Below the pieces are notes generated by a model. The model searched no databases. It was not told the DNA's origin and saw nothing but the letters and a program-made list of their open reading frames with translations. DNA of 64,000 nucleotides from Roseicyclus sp. (GTDB lineage: Bacteria; Pseudomonadota; Alphaproteobacteria; Rhodobacterales; Rhodobacteraceae): assembly GCF_018402035.1 (NCBI RefSeq), contig NZ_JAGYJN010000002.1, positions 332,266 to 396,265 of the forward strand, given 5' to 3'. The translations under genes and the position numbers were made by a program. Shown here piece by piece: positions 54,697 to 64,000 of the stretch (positions are counted from its first letter, which is position 1; the number at the start of each line of letters is the position of its first letter).

Positions 54697-56142
54697 ATGA
54701 CGATCCGGTTTCTTCTGAACGGGGAACCTGTGGAGGTCGATGCACCCCCGACCGCGACGCTGCTTGATTGGCTGCGCGAGCAACGGCGGCTGACCGGCAC
54801 CAAGGAAGGCTGTAACGAAGGCGATTGCGGTGCCTGCACGGTGATGGTGACCGACCCCGACGGGACAGCGCGCGCGCTCAACGCCTGTATCTTGTTTTTG
54901 CCGCAACTCGATGGCCGCGCCCTGCGCACGGTCGAAGGGATCGCTGGCCCCGATGGCACGCTGCACCCGGTCCAACAGGCGATGGTCGAACATCACGGGT
55001 CGCAATGCGGCTTTTGCACACCGGGCTTCGTGGTCTCGATGGCGGTGGCACATCTGAACGGGCGGCGCGACCATGACGATCAATTGGCCGGGAACCTATG
55101 TCGCTGCACAGGTTACGCCCCGATCATCCGCGCAGCCGAGGCCGCAACCACGGCCCCTGTCCCCGACTGGATGCGTAGCGATGCGAAAGGGCTCCCTTCC
55201 GCCTCCTTCTCTGTTTCACAAATATCCTCGGGGGGTCGCCATTGGAGCGCCATTGGTCCGAGCGACAATGGCGACGGGGGCAGACAGCCCCCCACCTGTC
55301 CGACATCCTCCGATGAACTGGCCGCATGGTATCTCGACAACCCCGAGGCCACGCTGATCGCGGGCGCAACCGATGTGGGGCTTTGGGTGACCAAGGGCTT
55401 GCGCGATCTTGGGCCTGTCGCCTTCCTCAACAAATGCGCCGATTTGCGCGGGATTGTTGCGGATGACGAGACAATCCACATCGGCGCGATGACCAGCATC
55501 GCCGATCTCGGCACCTTCTTTGCTGATCGCCACCCTAGCTTTGCCGAACTCATCCGCCGCTACGGCTCGGCCCAAGTGCGCAATGCCGCCACCATCGGGG
55601 GCAATATCGCCAATGGCTCGCCCATCGGCGACAGCCCGCCCGCGCTGATCGCGCTGGGGGCAAAGCTGCATCTGCGCCGGGGGGATGAGCGCCGGGACAT
55701 CGCGCTTGAAGATTTCTTTCTCGCCTATGGTCGCCAAGACCGCCAGAAAGGCGAGTTTGTCGCGGCGGTCTCGCTTCCCGTCCAGCCCGATCACCTGCGC
55801 TGCTACAAACTGTCCAAACGCTTCGATCAAGATATCTCGGCGGTCTGCGGCGCGTTCAACCTGACGATTGACGATGGCATGGTGACGTCCGCGCGCATCG
55901 CCTTTGGCGGCATGGCAGGCACTGCCAAACGCGCCCTTGCGGTCGAGACTGCGCTGATCGGCCAACCATGGACCGAGGTGACGGTGATCGCAGCACAAAG
56001 CACCTTTGCCACCGATTTCACGCCGCTCTCAGATATGCGCGCCTCGGCCAGCTACAGGCTCCGCTGCGCGCAGGCCATGCTGATGCGCTATTTCCACGAA
56101 AGCAGGGGCGAGCTTGTCAATGTGCTGGAGGTGCGCTCATGA
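54697..56142 (+). CDS. xdhA: Xanthine dehydrogenase small subunit XdhA (with in-frame repeat insertion)
   Basis: Iron-sulfur/FAD subunit of xanthine dehydrogenase, which oxidises hypoxanthine and xanthine to urate with NAD. The 481-residue protein has the plant-type 2Fe-2S site (C39, C44, C47, C64), the second 2Fe-2S site (C104, C107, C135, C137), then the FAD domain from about residue 205 ([29 protein letters not shown]). Odd: the linker at about residues 170-199 is encoded by a palindromic element (55206-55293). Start ATG 54697 is chosen by conservation; the preceding frame is antisense to dnaE. It overlaps xdhB by ATGA. Confidence 0.93.
   Translation: MTIRFLLNGEPVEVDAPPTATLLDWLREQRRLTGTKEGCNEGDCGACTVMVTDPDGTARALNACILFLPQLDGRALRTVEGIAGPDGTLHPVQQAMVEHHGSQCGFCTPGFVVSMAVAHLNGRRDHDDQLAGNLCRCTGYAPIIRAAEAATTAPVPDWMRSDAKGLPSASFSVSQISSGGRHWSAIGPSDNGDGGRQPPTCPTSSDELAAWYLDNPEATLIAGATDVGLWVTKGLRDLGPVAFLNKCADLRGIVADDETIHIGAMTSIADLGTFFADRHPSFAELIRRYGSAQVRNAATIGGNIANGSPIGDSPPALIALGAKLHLRRGDERRDIALEDFFLAYGRQDRQKGEFVAAVSLPVQPDHLRCYKLSKRFDQDISAVCGAFNLTIDDGMVTSARIAFGGMAGTAKRALAVETALIGQPWTEVTVIAAQSTFATDFTPLSDMRASASYRLRCAQAMLMRYFHESRGELVNVLEVRS
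55206..55293. repeat. Palindromic element inside xdhA (copy D)
   Basis: Starts with TCTGTTTCACAAATATCCTC and a G-run, then a perfect 10-bp inverted repeat GTCGCCATTG (55235-55244) / CAATGGCGAC (55266-55275), then GGGGG-7 nt-CCCCC (55276-55292). It is read in frame as the inter-domain linker. It is diverged from the box of copies B, C and E (ACAAATATCC in place of CAAATACTCC). Confidence 0.65.
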
Positions 56143-58484
56143 GCGCGCATGACAGCCTGCCGCATGATGCGGCCCGCCTGCATGTGACAGGGCGCGCGCG
56201 CTATGTTGATGATATCCCAACGCCCGCCGATTGCCTGCATCTGGCCTTTGGCCTATCGCCCATCGCGCGCGGCACGATCACGGCGATGGACCTTTCGGCT
56301 GTCCGGTCAGCACCGGGCGTGGTCGCCGTACTGACAGGGCAAGACTTCGACACGATCCCCGATTGCGCGCCCGCCGCCCATGATGAGCCGCTTTTGTCGG
56401 ATGGCACGGTCCATTACGCAGGCCAGCCGCTTTTCTTGGTCATCGCACACAGCCATCTGGCCGCGCGCAAGGCCGCGAAACTGGCGCGCCTTGATCTTGC
56501 CGAAGAGACGCCGATCCTCGGCGTCGAGGAGGCGCTGGCCGCAAATGCAAGGTTCGAAGATGGGCCGCGCATCTACGCCAAGGGCGATGTGGACGCCGCC
56601 TTGGCGACCGCCACCCATGTGATCACGGGCCAGATCAGCCTTGGCGGGCAAGAGCATTTCTACCTGGAGGGCCAAGCTGCCCTCGCCTTGCCGCAAGACA
56701 ATGGCGACATGGTGATCCATGCCTCGACCCAGCATCCGACCGAGATCCAGCACAAGGTCGCCGACGCGCTGGGCCTGCCCATGCATGCCGTCCGCGTCGA
56801 GGTGCGTCGCATGGGCGGCGGCTTTGGCGGCAAGGAAAGCCAAGGCAATGCGCTGGCCATTGCTTGCGCCGTTGCCGCCGCGCGCACGGGCCGGCCTGCC
56901 AAGATGCGCTATGACCGCGATGATGATTTCCTGATCACCGGCAAGCGCCATGATATCGTGATCGCCTACAAGGTCGGTATCGATCAGACCGGGCGTGTCT
57001 TGGGGCTGGATTTCATCCATGCCTTGCGCTGTGGCTGGTCGATGGATCTTTCGCTGCCGGTCGCCGATCGCGCCATGCTGCATGCCGATAATGCCTATGA
57101 CCTGCCCGCCGCGCGCATCACCTCGCACAGGTTGCGGACCAATCATCAAAGCGCCACGGCCTTTCGCGGCTTTGGCGGGCCACAAGGCATGGTGGGGATC
57201 GAGCGGGTGATGGATCATATCGCCCATCATCTGGGCCGCGACCCCTTGGAAATCCGGCGCCTCAATTACTATCCAGAGGCGCGCGTGGCACGGACCGAGG
57301 CCTCCGGCGGGAGTATTTATGAAGCAAAGATGGCCGAAGCCACCCCCCGCTCGGGGGTCACACCCTATGGCATGGAGGTGCGTGATTTCATCTTGCATGG
57401 CCTGACCGAACGCTTGGCGCAGTCTTGCGATTATGCCGGACGCCGCGAGGCCATCGCAGCATGGAACGCGCAAAGCCCGATGATGAGGCGCGGTATCGCG
57501 CTCAGCCCGGTGAAGTTCGGGATTTCTTTCACGCTGACCCATCTCAACCAAGCGGGCGCGCTGGTGCATGTCTATCAAGATGGATCGATCCAAATCAACC
57601 ATGGCGGCACCGAGATGGGCCAAGGCCTGTTCCAGAAAGTAGCGCAGGTGGCGGCAAGCCGCTTTGGCGTCGGTATGGACAAGATCAAGATCACAGCGAC
57701 CGATACGGGCAAGGTGCCCAATACTTCTGCCACGGCGGCCAGTTCTGGCACCGATCTGAACGGCATGGCGGTGCAGGCGGCCTGTGACGCGATCCGCGAC
57801 CGCATGGCAGAGGTCGCGGCCCCGCATCTACAGGCGGCACCGAGCGAGATCGTCTTTGCCGATGGCATGTTGCGCGCGGGCGGGGGCGAGATGCCCTTTG
57901 CCACCGCGGTGGCAAAGGCCTATGCCGCCCGCGTCAGCCTATCGGCCACGGGGTTCTACAAGACACCCGACATCGCTTGGGACAGGATCGCGGGCCAAGG
58001 GCAGCCGTTTTTCTACTTCGCCTATGGCGCGGCCTGCACAGAGGTGGTGATCGACACGGCTACAGGCGAAAACCGCATCTTGCGGACCGATATCTTGCAT
58101 GATGCAGGCGCCAGCCTGAACCCCGCGCTCGATATCGGGCAGGTCGAGGGGGGCTTTGTGCAAGGTGCGGGCTGGCTGACCACCGAAGAGCTGGTCTGGG
58201 ATGATCAGGGGCGGCTCAGAACCCATGCGCCCGCGACCTACAAGATCCCCGCTTGTTCGGACAGGCCGCCGGTGTTCAACGTGGCGCTTTGGGATGAGCC
58301 CAACCGGGCCGAGACGGTCTATCGCTCCAAGGCGGTGGGCGAGCCGCCCTTTATGCTGGGGATCAGCGTCTTGATGGCGCTGTCAGATGCCTGTGCAGCG
58401 TGCGGGCCGCATTACCCCGATCTGCAGGCGCCCGCGACCGCCGAGGCGGTGCTTGCAGCCATCGACAGGGCGCGCGGGGCATGA
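56139..58484 (+). CDS. xdhB: Xanthine dehydrogenase large subunit XdhB (with in-frame repeat insertion)
   Basis: Molybdopterin subunit of xanthine dehydrogenase, 781 residues, where purine is hydroxylated. Seen: [11 protein letters not shown], the [11 protein letters not shown] glycine loop, [25 protein letters not shown] and the catalytic Glu in [10 protein letters not shown] (about E735). It carries an extra segment at about residues 388-406 ([18 protein letters not shown]) encoded by a palindromic element, just before the conserved [11 protein letters not shown]. No residues of the active centre are touched. Start ATG 56139 overlaps the xdhA stop; stop overlaps the start of xdhC. Confidence 0.94.
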   Translation: MSAHDSLPHDAARLHVTGRARYVDDIPTPADCLHLAFGLSPIARGTITAMDLSAVRSAPGVVAVLTGQDFDTIPDCAPAAHDEPLLSDGTVHYAGQPLFLVIAHSHLAARKAAKLARLDLAEETPILGVEEALAANARFEDGPRIYAKGDVDAALATATHVITGQISLGGQEHFYLEGQAALALPQDNGDMVIHASTQHPTEIQHKVADALGLPMHAVRVEVRRMGGGFGGKESQGNALAIACAVAAARTGRPAKMRYDRDDDFLITGKRHDIVIAYKVGIDQTGRVLGLDFIHALRCGWSMDLSLPVADRAMLHADNAYDLPAARITSHRLRTNHQSATAFRGFGGPQGMVGIERVMDHIAHHLGRDPLEIRRLNYYPEARVARTEASGGSIYEAKMAEATPRSGVTPYGMEVRDFILHGLTERLAQSCDYAGRREAIAAWNAQSPMMRRGIALSPVKFGISFTLTHLNQAGALVHVYQDGSIQINHGGTEMGQGLFQKVAQVAASRFGVGMDKIKITATDTGKVPNTSATAASSGTDLNGMAVQAACDAIRDRMAEVAAPHLQAAPSEIVFADGMLRAGGGEMPFATAVAKAYAARVSLSATGFYKTPDIAWDRIAGQGQPFFYFAYGAACTEVVIDTATGENRILRTDILHDAGASLNPALDIGQVEGGFVQGAGWLTTEELVWDDQGRLRTHAPATYKIPACSDRPPVFNVALWDEPNRAETVYRSKAVGEPPFMLGISVLMALSDACAACGPHYPDLQAPATAEAVLAAIDRARGA
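57304..57358. repeat. Palindromic element inside xdhB (copy E)
   Basis: The box CCGGCGGGAGTATTTATG followed by AAGCAAAGATG is the inverted form of copies B and C (complement CATCTTTGCTTCATAAATAC then TCC). It is followed by ACCCCC-CGCTC-GGGGGT (57342-57358), a hairpin. It is an exact multiple of three in the reading frame and adds about 19 residues to XdhB. Confidence 0.75.
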
Positions 58485-59254
58485 GTGCGATCCGCGTCAC
58501 CGTCTTCGCCGTGCAAGGCTCGGCCCCGCGCGAGGTGGGGGCGGCGATGCTGGTTGCGGCCGATGGGATCGAAGGCACCATCGGCGGCGGCGCGCTGGAA
58601 TGGGAGGCGATGCGCATCGCGCGCGCCATGCTGGCCGAGGGGCAAGATCAGGCCGAACACCGCCTGCCGCTTGGCCCTGCCTTGGGCCAATGTTGCGGCG
58701 GCGCGGTCAGCTTGCGCTTTGAGGTGGCCGAGACACTGAACCAAAGCCCCGGCGCACCGCTGTGGGTTTGGGGTGCGGGCCATGTGGGGCGCGCCGTGGT
58801 GGCGGTGATGGCGCCCCTGCCGCAAGTGGCGATCACTTGGATTGATGACAGTGCGGCGCGCTTTCCCACCGATATTCCCAAAGCGGTCGAGACGGTCGTG
58901 GCCACGGATATGGCGCTTTTGATGGCCCATGCGCCGCCATTGGCCCATCATCTGATCCTGAGCTATAGCCATGAGATTGATCTCAGCCTGTGTCACGGCG
59001 CGCTTTTGCGCGGCTTTGCCAGTTGCGGGCTGATCGGCTCCGAGACGAAATGGGCGCGATTTCAGGCGCGACTAAAGGCACTGGGGCATCAAGATGCCGA
59101 AATTTCGCGCATTCTTTGCCCAATCGGTGAGCCGGACCTGGGCAGATCCCCGCAAGCCATTGCCGTTGGGGTCGCTCGGCGGCTACTGAAAGAGCATATG
59201 CACAAGGAATCGGCAGTTGAACCGATCCACCGGGGGAAAGTGAACGACACGTGA
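58481..59254 (+). CDS. xdhC: Xanthine dehydrogenase accessory protein XdhC
   Basis: Binds molybdenum cofactor, helps its sulfuration and inserts it into XdhB. The 257-residue protein has the N-terminal XdhC/CoxI domain (FAVQGSAPREVGAAMLV, GTIGGGALEWEA, LGPALGQCCGG with Cys pair) and a Rossmann-like C-terminal domain (VWGAGHVGRAVV). The ATG overlaps the stop of xdhB and its stop overlaps the GTG of the ABC transporter gene. Confidence 0.93.
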   Translation: MSAIRVTVFAVQGSAPREVGAAMLVAADGIEGTIGGGALEWEAMRIARAMLAEGQDQAEHRLPLGPALGQCCGGAVSLRFEVAETLNQSPGAPLWVWGAGHVGRAVVAVMAPLPQVAITWIDDSAARFPTDIPKAVETVVATDMALLMAHAPPLAHHLILSYSHEIDLSLCHGALLRGFASCGLIGSETKWARFQARLKALGHQDAEISRILCPIGEPDLGRSPQAIAVGVARRLLKEHMHKESAVEPIHRGKVNDT

Positions 59255-60765
59255 CCGCGCTCTTGGAGATTTCGGGGCTTTCCAAAGCCTATCCGGGCGT
59301 TGTGGCCAATGACGATGTGTCCTTCTCCATCCAACCGGGCGAGGTGCATGCGCTTTTGGGCGAGAATGGCGCGGGCAAATCCACGCTGGTCAAGATGATC
59401 TATGGCTTGGTCAAACCCGATCACGGCACGATGCGCCTAAAAGGCGCGCCCTATGCACCGGCCGAGCCACGCGCTGCGCGGGCCGCCGGTGTCGCCATGG
59501 TGTTTCAGCATTTCAGCCTGTTCGAGGCACTCAGCGTCGCCGAGAATATCGCGCTGGGCATGGAAGACCCGCCCAAACCCCGCGATCTGGCCGCGCGTAT
59601 CCGCGATGTCTCGCACGCCTATGGCTTGCCGCTTGATCCTTTTCGGCTGGTGGGCGATCTCTCGGCGGGCGAGCGTCAGCGGGTCGAGATCATCCGCTGC
59701 TTGCTGCAAGATCCCAAACTGCTGATCATGGATGAACCCACCAGCGTCCTGACCCCGCAAGAGGTCGAGATCTTGTTTCAAACGCTGCGCAAGCTGGCAG
59801 CTGAGGGGACGGCAATCTTGTACATCAGTCACAAGCTCGAAGAGATCCGCACGCTATGCGATGCGGCCACGATCTTGCGGCTGGGGCGCAAGGTGGGGGA
59901 ATGTACACCGCGCGCGGTGTCAGCCGCCCATATGGCCGAGATGATGGTGGGCAAATCGCTGGCCCAACCGGCGCGCGACACCCACACGCCCGGCGCGGTC
60001 TTGCTTGCCGTCAAGGGGCTAAGCTTGCCCGCCACCACACCCTTTGGAACCAGCCTGCAAGATATCAGCTTTTTGGTCCACGCAGGCGAGGTCTTGGGCA
60101 TTGGCGGTGTTGCGGGCAATGGGCAGGATGAGTTGCTTGCCGCCCTATCGGGCGAGATCAATGCGGTACCCGAGACCATCACGCTCAATGGCTTGCCCAT
60201 CGGCGCGCTTGGCCCAAATGCGCGCCGCGAGAAGGGGGTGCTTTGCGCCCCCGAAGAGCGGCTTGGCCATGCCGCCGCCCCCGAGATGACCCTGACCGAG
60301 AACGCGGTGCTGACCGCGCGTATCCGGCGCGGGCTGGATCAAAGCGGCTTTGTCGATTGGGCCCGCGCGCGGCGCTTTGCCCAAGAGATTATCACCCGCT
60401 TCGATGTGCGCACCCCGGGGACCGAGGTCGCGGCCCGCGCCCTTTCGGGCGGCAATTTACAGAAATTCGTGATTGGGCGCGAAATTCTCCAAGATCCGAC
60501 CGTGTTGGTGGTCAACCAGCCCACTTGGGGGGTCGATGCCTCGGCCGCCGCCGCGATTAGGCAAGCACTTTTGGATCTTGCCCAAGGCGGGGCTGCGGTC
60601 ATCGTGATCAGCCAAGACCTTGATGAATTGCTAGAGATTTCCGACCGGTTTTGTGCGCTGAACGAGGGGCGTCTTTCGCCTGCGCGCGATGCACGCGCGC
60701 TCAGCATGGAAGAGATCGGCCTGATGCTGGGCGGGGCGCATGACATGGCCGAGGTGGTCGCATGA
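59251..60765 (+). CDS. Nucleoside/purine ABC transporter, double ATPase
   Basis: Cytoplasmic ATPase of a BMP-type importer. The 504-residue protein has two ABC domains: the first with Walker A GENGAGKST (about 38-46) and signature LSAGERQRVEI, the second with signature ALSGGNLQKFVIGRE and a degenerate Walker A region (GVAGNGQDELL), as in sugar/nucleoside double ATPases. Start GTG 59251 overlaps the xdhC stop as GTGA. Its ATGA overlap with the first permease shows a tightly coupled operon. The direct fusion to xdhABC argues for a purine or nucleoside substrate. Confidence 0.93.
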   Translation: MTALLEISGLSKAYPGVVANDDVSFSIQPGEVHALLGENGAGKSTLVKMIYGLVKPDHGTMRLKGAPYAPAEPRAARAAGVAMVFQHFSLFEALSVAENIALGMEDPPKPRDLAARIRDVSHAYGLPLDPFRLVGDLSAGERQRVEIIRCLLQDPKLLIMDEPTSVLTPQEVEILFQTLRKLAAEGTAILYISHKLEEIRTLCDAATILRLGRKVGECTPRAVSAAHMAEMMVGKSLAQPARDTHTPGAVLLAVKGLSLPATTPFGTSLQDISFLVHAGEVLGIGGVAGNGQDELLAALSGEINAVPETITLNGLPIGALGPNARREKGVLCAPEERLGHAAAPEMTLTENAVLTARIRRGLDQSGFVDWARARRFAQEIITRFDVRTPGTEVAARALSGGNLQKFVIGREILQDPTVLVVNQPTWGVDASAAAAIRQALLDLAQGGAAVIVISQDLDELLEISDRFCALNEGRLSPARDARALSMEEIGLMLGGAHDMAEVVA

Positions 60766-61847
60766 TCGCGCTGGAAAAACGCCCGCAGCCCGCGCGCGGC
60801 TGGGTGATCGGCGCGCCGCTTTTGGCGGTGGTGCTCACGATGATCGCAGGCGGGATCATGTTCGCGGCTTTGGGCAAAGATCCGGTTGGCGCGATCCGCA
60901 TCATCTTTTGGGATCCGCTGTTTTCTGAACAGTTCTCGGGCTATTCGCGGCCACAATTGCTGGTCAAGGCGGGGCCGCTGATCTTGATCGCCATTGGCCT
61001 CAGCCTTGGGTTTCGGGCAGGCATCTGGAACATCGGGGCCGAGGGGCAATATATCGTCGGCGCAATTTGCGGCGCGGCGTTCGGCCTTGCGTTTTGGCCC
61101 TCGACCCATCCGCTGATCTTTCCCGGCATGGTGCTTGCTGGCCTTTTGGGCGGTGTGCTTTGGGCGATGATCCCGGCACTGCTGCGGGTTTATGCGCGCA
61201 CCAATGAAATCCTCGTGTCGCTTTTGTTGGTTTATGTCGCCGAGGCGATGCTGGCCTCGGCCGCCACGGGCTGGCTGCGCAACCCCGACGGGGCGGGCTT
61301 TCCCGGCTCACGCAACCTTGCGCGCCATGCGGGCACCGACAACCCCGAACTGATCGCGGGCACGGGGATGCATTGGGGGGTGCTGGCCGCCTTTGTCGCG
61401 GTGATCGCGGCCTATGTGATCATGACGCGCCATGTGCTGGGCTACCAGATCCGGCTTGCGGGCCAAGCCCCGCGCGCGGCGCGCTTTGGGGGCGTCAATG
61501 CCGGGCGGCTGGTGATCTTGTGCATGGGTGTCTCGGGCGCGCTCGCGGGCATGGCGGGCTTGTTCGAGGTCTCGGGCCCCGCGGGCCGCATCTCGATCGA
61601 TTTCAACGTGGGCTACGGCTTTACCGCGATTATCGTGGCCTTCCTTGGCCGTCTAAACCCCATCGGCATCTTGCTGGCGGGGCTTCTTTTGGCGCTCACC
61701 TTCATCGGCGGCGAGTTGGCGCAGCTGATGCTCGGCATCCCCGCCCCCGCGATCCAAGCCTTTCAAGGCATGCTCTTGTTCTTTCTCTTGGCGCTTGATG
61801 TGCTGGCCAATTACCGGGTCAAACTGAAACGGAGGGTGGCGGCATGA
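60762..61847 (+). CDS. Nucleoside/purine ABC transporter permease 1
   Basis: Inner-membrane permease of 361 residues, BMP/ribose-type family, with about eight to ten hydrophobic segments (WVIGAPLLAVVLTMIAGGIMF, LILIAIGLSLGFRAGIWNIGAEGQYIVG, LLGGVLWAMIPALLRVYARTNEI). The IWNIGAEGQ and RTNEI motifs are typical of this permease family. Overlaps the ATPase gene and the second permease gene by ATGA. Confidence 0.93.
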   Translation: MIALEKRPQPARGWVIGAPLLAVVLTMIAGGIMFAALGKDPVGAIRIIFWDPLFSEQFSGYSRPQLLVKAGPLILIAIGLSLGFRAGIWNIGAEGQYIVGAICGAAFGLAFWPSTHPLIFPGMVLAGLLGGVLWAMIPALLRVYARTNEILVSLLLVYVAEAMLASAATGWLRNPDGAGFPGSRNLARHAGTDNPELIAGTGMHWGVLAAFVAVIAAYVIMTRHVLGYQIRLAGQAPRAARFGGVNAGRLVILCMGVSGALAGMAGLFEVSGPAGRISIDFNVGYGFTAIIVAFLGRLNPIGILLAGLLLALTFIGGELAQLMLGIPAPAIQAFQGMLLFFLLALDVLANYRVKLKRRVAA

Positions 61848-62767
61848 TCGTTGATCCCGTCACACTGATGGTGGCCTTGATCACCGTTGCCACGCCCGTG
61901 CTTTTGGCCGCCATCGGCGAGTTGGTCGTGGAAAAGGCCGGCGTTCTGAACCTCGGTGTCGAGGGGATGATGATCATGGGCGCGGTCTGTGGCTTTGTCG
62001 TCGCCCATCACAGCGGATCGGCGGCTTTGGGCTTTGCCGCTGGCATGGCCGGTGGCGCAGCGCTGGCCATGCTTTTTGCCATTCTGACCCAACTTCTGAT
62101 GGCCAATCAGGTCGCCTCGGGCTTGGCGCTGACGCTCTTTGGTCTTGGCCTCGCGGCGCTGATCGGGGTGGGCTATGGCGGGCTGCCTTTGCCCACGGTC
62201 TATCGCCCCTTCCCCGAGGCGCTGCGCGACATACCCGTCGCGGGGCCCATCGTGTTTTCGCATTCCGTGCTGGTCTATGTGGCGCTGATGCTGGTCGCGG
62301 CGGTCTGGGTCGTGCTGACGCGCACGCGCATCGGGCTGGTCTTGCGCGCGGTGGGCGAGAACCATGACGCCGCCCATGCGCTGGGCTACAAGGTGGTGCG
62401 CATCCGCATCGCCGCGATCTTGTTCGGCGGGGCCTGCGCGGGCTTGGGCGGGGCGTTTTTGTCGGTGGTGCGCGTGCAAAACTGGCTTGAGGGCATGACC
62501 GCAGGTGCAGGCTGGATCGCGCTGGCGCTTGTTGTCTTTGCCTCGTGGAAGCCATGGCGCGTGCTGTTGGGCGCATGGCTCTTTGGCGGGATCGCCGCAT
62601 TGCAACTGCGCCTACAAGCCGCCGAAGTCGGGGTTCCCGTGGCGCTTTTGGATGCCTCGCCCTACCTCATCACGATCATCGTGCTTGTCATCATCTCATC
62701 GGACCGAAGCCGCGCGGCGCTCAGCGCACCCGCGATGTTGGGCCGTATCTTTCACACATCTGGCTGA
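61844..62767 (+). CDS. Nucleoside/purine ABC transporter permease 2
   Basis: Second permease subunit, 307 residues, with seven to nine hydrophobic segments (VALITVATPVLLAAIGELVVEKAGVLNLG with the VLNLGVEG motif, then LLMANQVASGLALTLFGLGLAAL). It pairs with the first to form the import channel. The binding-protein gene follows after 95 bp, in a gap without clear terminator. Confidence 0.93.
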   Translation: MIVDPVTLMVALITVATPVLLAAIGELVVEKAGVLNLGVEGMMIMGAVCGFVVAHHSGSAALGFAAGMAGGAALAMLFAILTQLLMANQVASGLALTLFGLGLAALIGVGYGGLPLPTVYRPFPEALRDIPVAGPIVFSHSVLVYVALMLVAAVWVVLTRTRIGLVLRAVGENHDAAHALGYKVVRIRIAAILFGGACAGLGGAFLSVVRVQNWLEGMTAGAGWIALALVVFASWKPWRVLLGAWLFGGIAALQLRLQAAEVGVPVALLDASPYLITIIVLVIISSDRSRAALSAPAMLGRIFHTSG

Positions 62768-62862
62768 GGGCGCCGCGACATGCCAAAGACGCCAGACCCA
62801 GATCACCCCCGCACGCGCCAGCGCGCATCATCTTCACCCTATCCAAACTGGAGGATAACTGA

Positions 62863-63939
62863 ATGAAACTGCTGCCAAAACTTTTGACCTCTGCGGCGCT
62901 TGCCGTAGGCCTCGCGCTGCCCGCGCTGGCACAAGACCCCTTTAAGGTCGGCTTTATCTATGTCGGCACGCCCGGTGACTATGGATGGACCTACGAACAT
63001 GACCAAGCGCGTCTGGCCGTCGAGGCCCATTACGGCGATGCTGTCGAGACGGTCTATCTTGAAAGCGTCCCCGAAGGTGCCGACGCCGAGCGGTCGATCA
63101 CCCAGATGATCCTTGGCGGTGCGGACATGATCTTCACCACCTCCTTTGGCTATGGCGAAGCCACCAATGCTGTGGCGGGTCGCTTTCCCGATGTCTATTT
63201 CGAGCATGCCACCGGTTACATGCGCGAACATGCCAATGTCTCGACCTATAATGCCCGCTTTTACGAAGGCCGCGCCGTCTTGGGTCACATCGCGGGCCAA
63301 ATGACCGAAAGCAACATCATCGGCTATATCGGGTCCTATCCGATCCCGGAAGTGATCCAAGGCATCAACTCAGCCTTCTTGCATGCGCGCGCGGTCAACC
63401 CCGATGTCGAGTTCCGCGTGGTCTGGGCCTATACTTGGTTCGATCCTGCGATCGAAGCTGACGCAGCCCAAGCGCTGGTCGATGCCGGTGCCGATGTCAT
63501 CATGCAGCACACCGACAGCACCGCGCCGCAGACGGTCGCGCAAGAAGCTGGCATCATCTCCTTTGGTCAAGCATCGGATATGATCCAGTTCGCACCGCGC
63601 CCGCGCGTTGCCTCGATCATCGACAACTGGACACCCTACTACATCCGCCGCGTCGGTGAAGCCATGGACGGCAGCTGGGCCCAGTCCGACATCTGGGAAG
63701 GTATGCCCGAAGGCATGGTCGTGATCGGCGAGTTGACCGATGCAATCCCCGCCGAAGTCCGCGCCAGCGCGCAAGTGATGATCGATGCGCTGAAGGCGGG
63801 CAGCTATCACCCCTTCACCGGCCCGATCAACAAGCAAGACGGCTCGCCTTGGTTGGCCGCAGGCGAAGTGGCCGATGACGGCACGCTGTTGGGCATGAAC
63901 TTCTACGTTGAAGGCATCACCGGCGATATCCCGAACTAA
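62863..63939 (+). CDS. BMP-family nucleoside/purine substrate-binding protein
   Basis: Periplasmic binding protein of the basic-membrane-protein (Bmp/Med) family, which binds nucleosides or purines. The 358-residue protein has a cleavable signal peptide (residues 1-24, ALPALA-QD) and no lipobox, then the family FKVGFIYVGTPGDYGWTYEHDQ, YGEATNAVAGRFPDVYFEHATGY and VDAGADVIMQHTDS. It is last in the xdh-transport operon and is followed by a strong terminator. Start ATG 62863 follows GGAGGATAA. Confidence 0.94.
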   Translation: MKLLPKLLTSAALAVGLALPALAQDPFKVGFIYVGTPGDYGWTYEHDQARLAVEAHYGDAVETVYLESVPEGADAERSITQMILGGADMIFTTSFGYGEATNAVAGRFPDVYFEHATGYMREHANVSTYNARFYEGRAVLGHIAGQMTESNIIGYIGSYPIPEVIQGINSAFLHARAVNPDVEFRVVWAYTWFDPAIEADAAQALVDAGADVIMQHTDSTAPQTVAQEAGIISFGQASDMIQFAPRPRVASIIDNWTPYYIRRVGEAMDGSWAQSDIWEGMPEGMVVIGELTDAIPAEVRASAQVMIDALKAGSYHPFTGPINKQDGSPWLAAGEVADDGTLLGMNFYVEGITGDIPN

Positions 63940-63960
63940 GGCGAAGCACCATCGATGGAG

Positions 63961-63991
63961 CGGCCCGCCCTTGTGGCGGGCCGTTTCGTTT
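63961..63991 (+). terminator. Terminator after the BMP gene
   Basis: A perfect 9-bp stem CGGCCCGCC (63961-63969) / GGCGGGCCG (63975-63983), loop CTTGT, and tail TTTCGTTT. It closes the xdh-transporter operon 21 bp after its last stop. Confidence 0.85.
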
Positions 63992-64000
63992 GGTGCCGCA

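Noticed and set aside
51662..54700. A 1012-codon open frame opposite dnaE
   Set aside because: It is antisense to a clearly conserved polymerase gene; GC-rich third positions produce such long frames. Its product is His/Arg-rich with no motif.

Overview
The window looks like a chromosomal segment of an alphaproteobacterium, most likely Rhodobacterales (Rhodobacteraceae). The evidence is the GC-rich coding sequence, the block ruvC-ruvA-ruvB-(unknown)-ybgC-tolQRAB-pal-cpoB-tilS-ftsH, a coenzyme-B12-dependent class II ribonucleotide reductase, short-form HisG with HisZ, and a Tad pilus locus of the alphaproteobacterial type. I cannot assign a genus. No tRNA, rRNA, CRISPR array, prophage or insertion sequence was found. 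Almost everything is chromosomal core or near-core sequence.

Layout. 1-2.7 kb: the 3' part of a histone-deacetylase-like amidohydrolase, then a two-subunit 3-oxoacid CoA-transferase and a hotdog thioesterase. 2.7-3.6 kb: a lytic transglycosylase on the other strand. 3.8-16.1 kb: a complete Tad (Flp) pilus locus, with pilin, CpaB, secretin CpaC, an OmpA lipoprotein in the place usually held by CpaD, CpaE, CpaF, TadB, TadC, two TPR lipoproteins, prepilin peptidase and a helper AAA ATPase. A decayed second pilin gene with its own terminator lies just upstream of pilA. 16.2-20.2 kb: a ligase-associated helicase and the PdeM phosphoesterase, facing a membrane-bound LytTR regulator. 20.3-23.7 kb: folD, fhs (one-carbon metabolism) and a MOSC protein. 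23.8-35.6 kb: the minus-strand ftsH/tilS/Tol-Pal/Ruv block. 35.9-45.3 kb: a DUF1127 protein, prmA, an MFS transporter, homospermidine synthase, rpsD, a Hint-domain protein, an LpxR-like protein and nrdJ. 45.5-50.9 kb: DUF1489, hisG-hisZ-hisS, slyX and a second MFS transporter. 51-54.5 kb: dnaE. 54.7-63.9 kb: a plus-strand operon joining xanthine dehydrogenase (xdhABC) to a BMP-type nucleoside/purine ABC transporter, closed by a terminator.

The genes form coherent modules: a pilus machine, the envelope-spanning Tol-Pal system with Holliday-junction processing, histidine synthesis coupled to HisRS, and purine uptake with purine oxidation.

The most unusual signals are: (1) a Flp pilin pseudogene with an internal stop and an exact 30-nt in-frame deletion over the processing region; (2) a family of short palindromic elements present between genes and, in two cases, inserted in frame inside xdhA and xdhB, adding peptide segments to the enzyme; (3) hairpins between pilA, cpaB and cpaC that may set pilin-to-machine ratios; (4) a 49-codon Cys-rich open frame inside the Tad locus.
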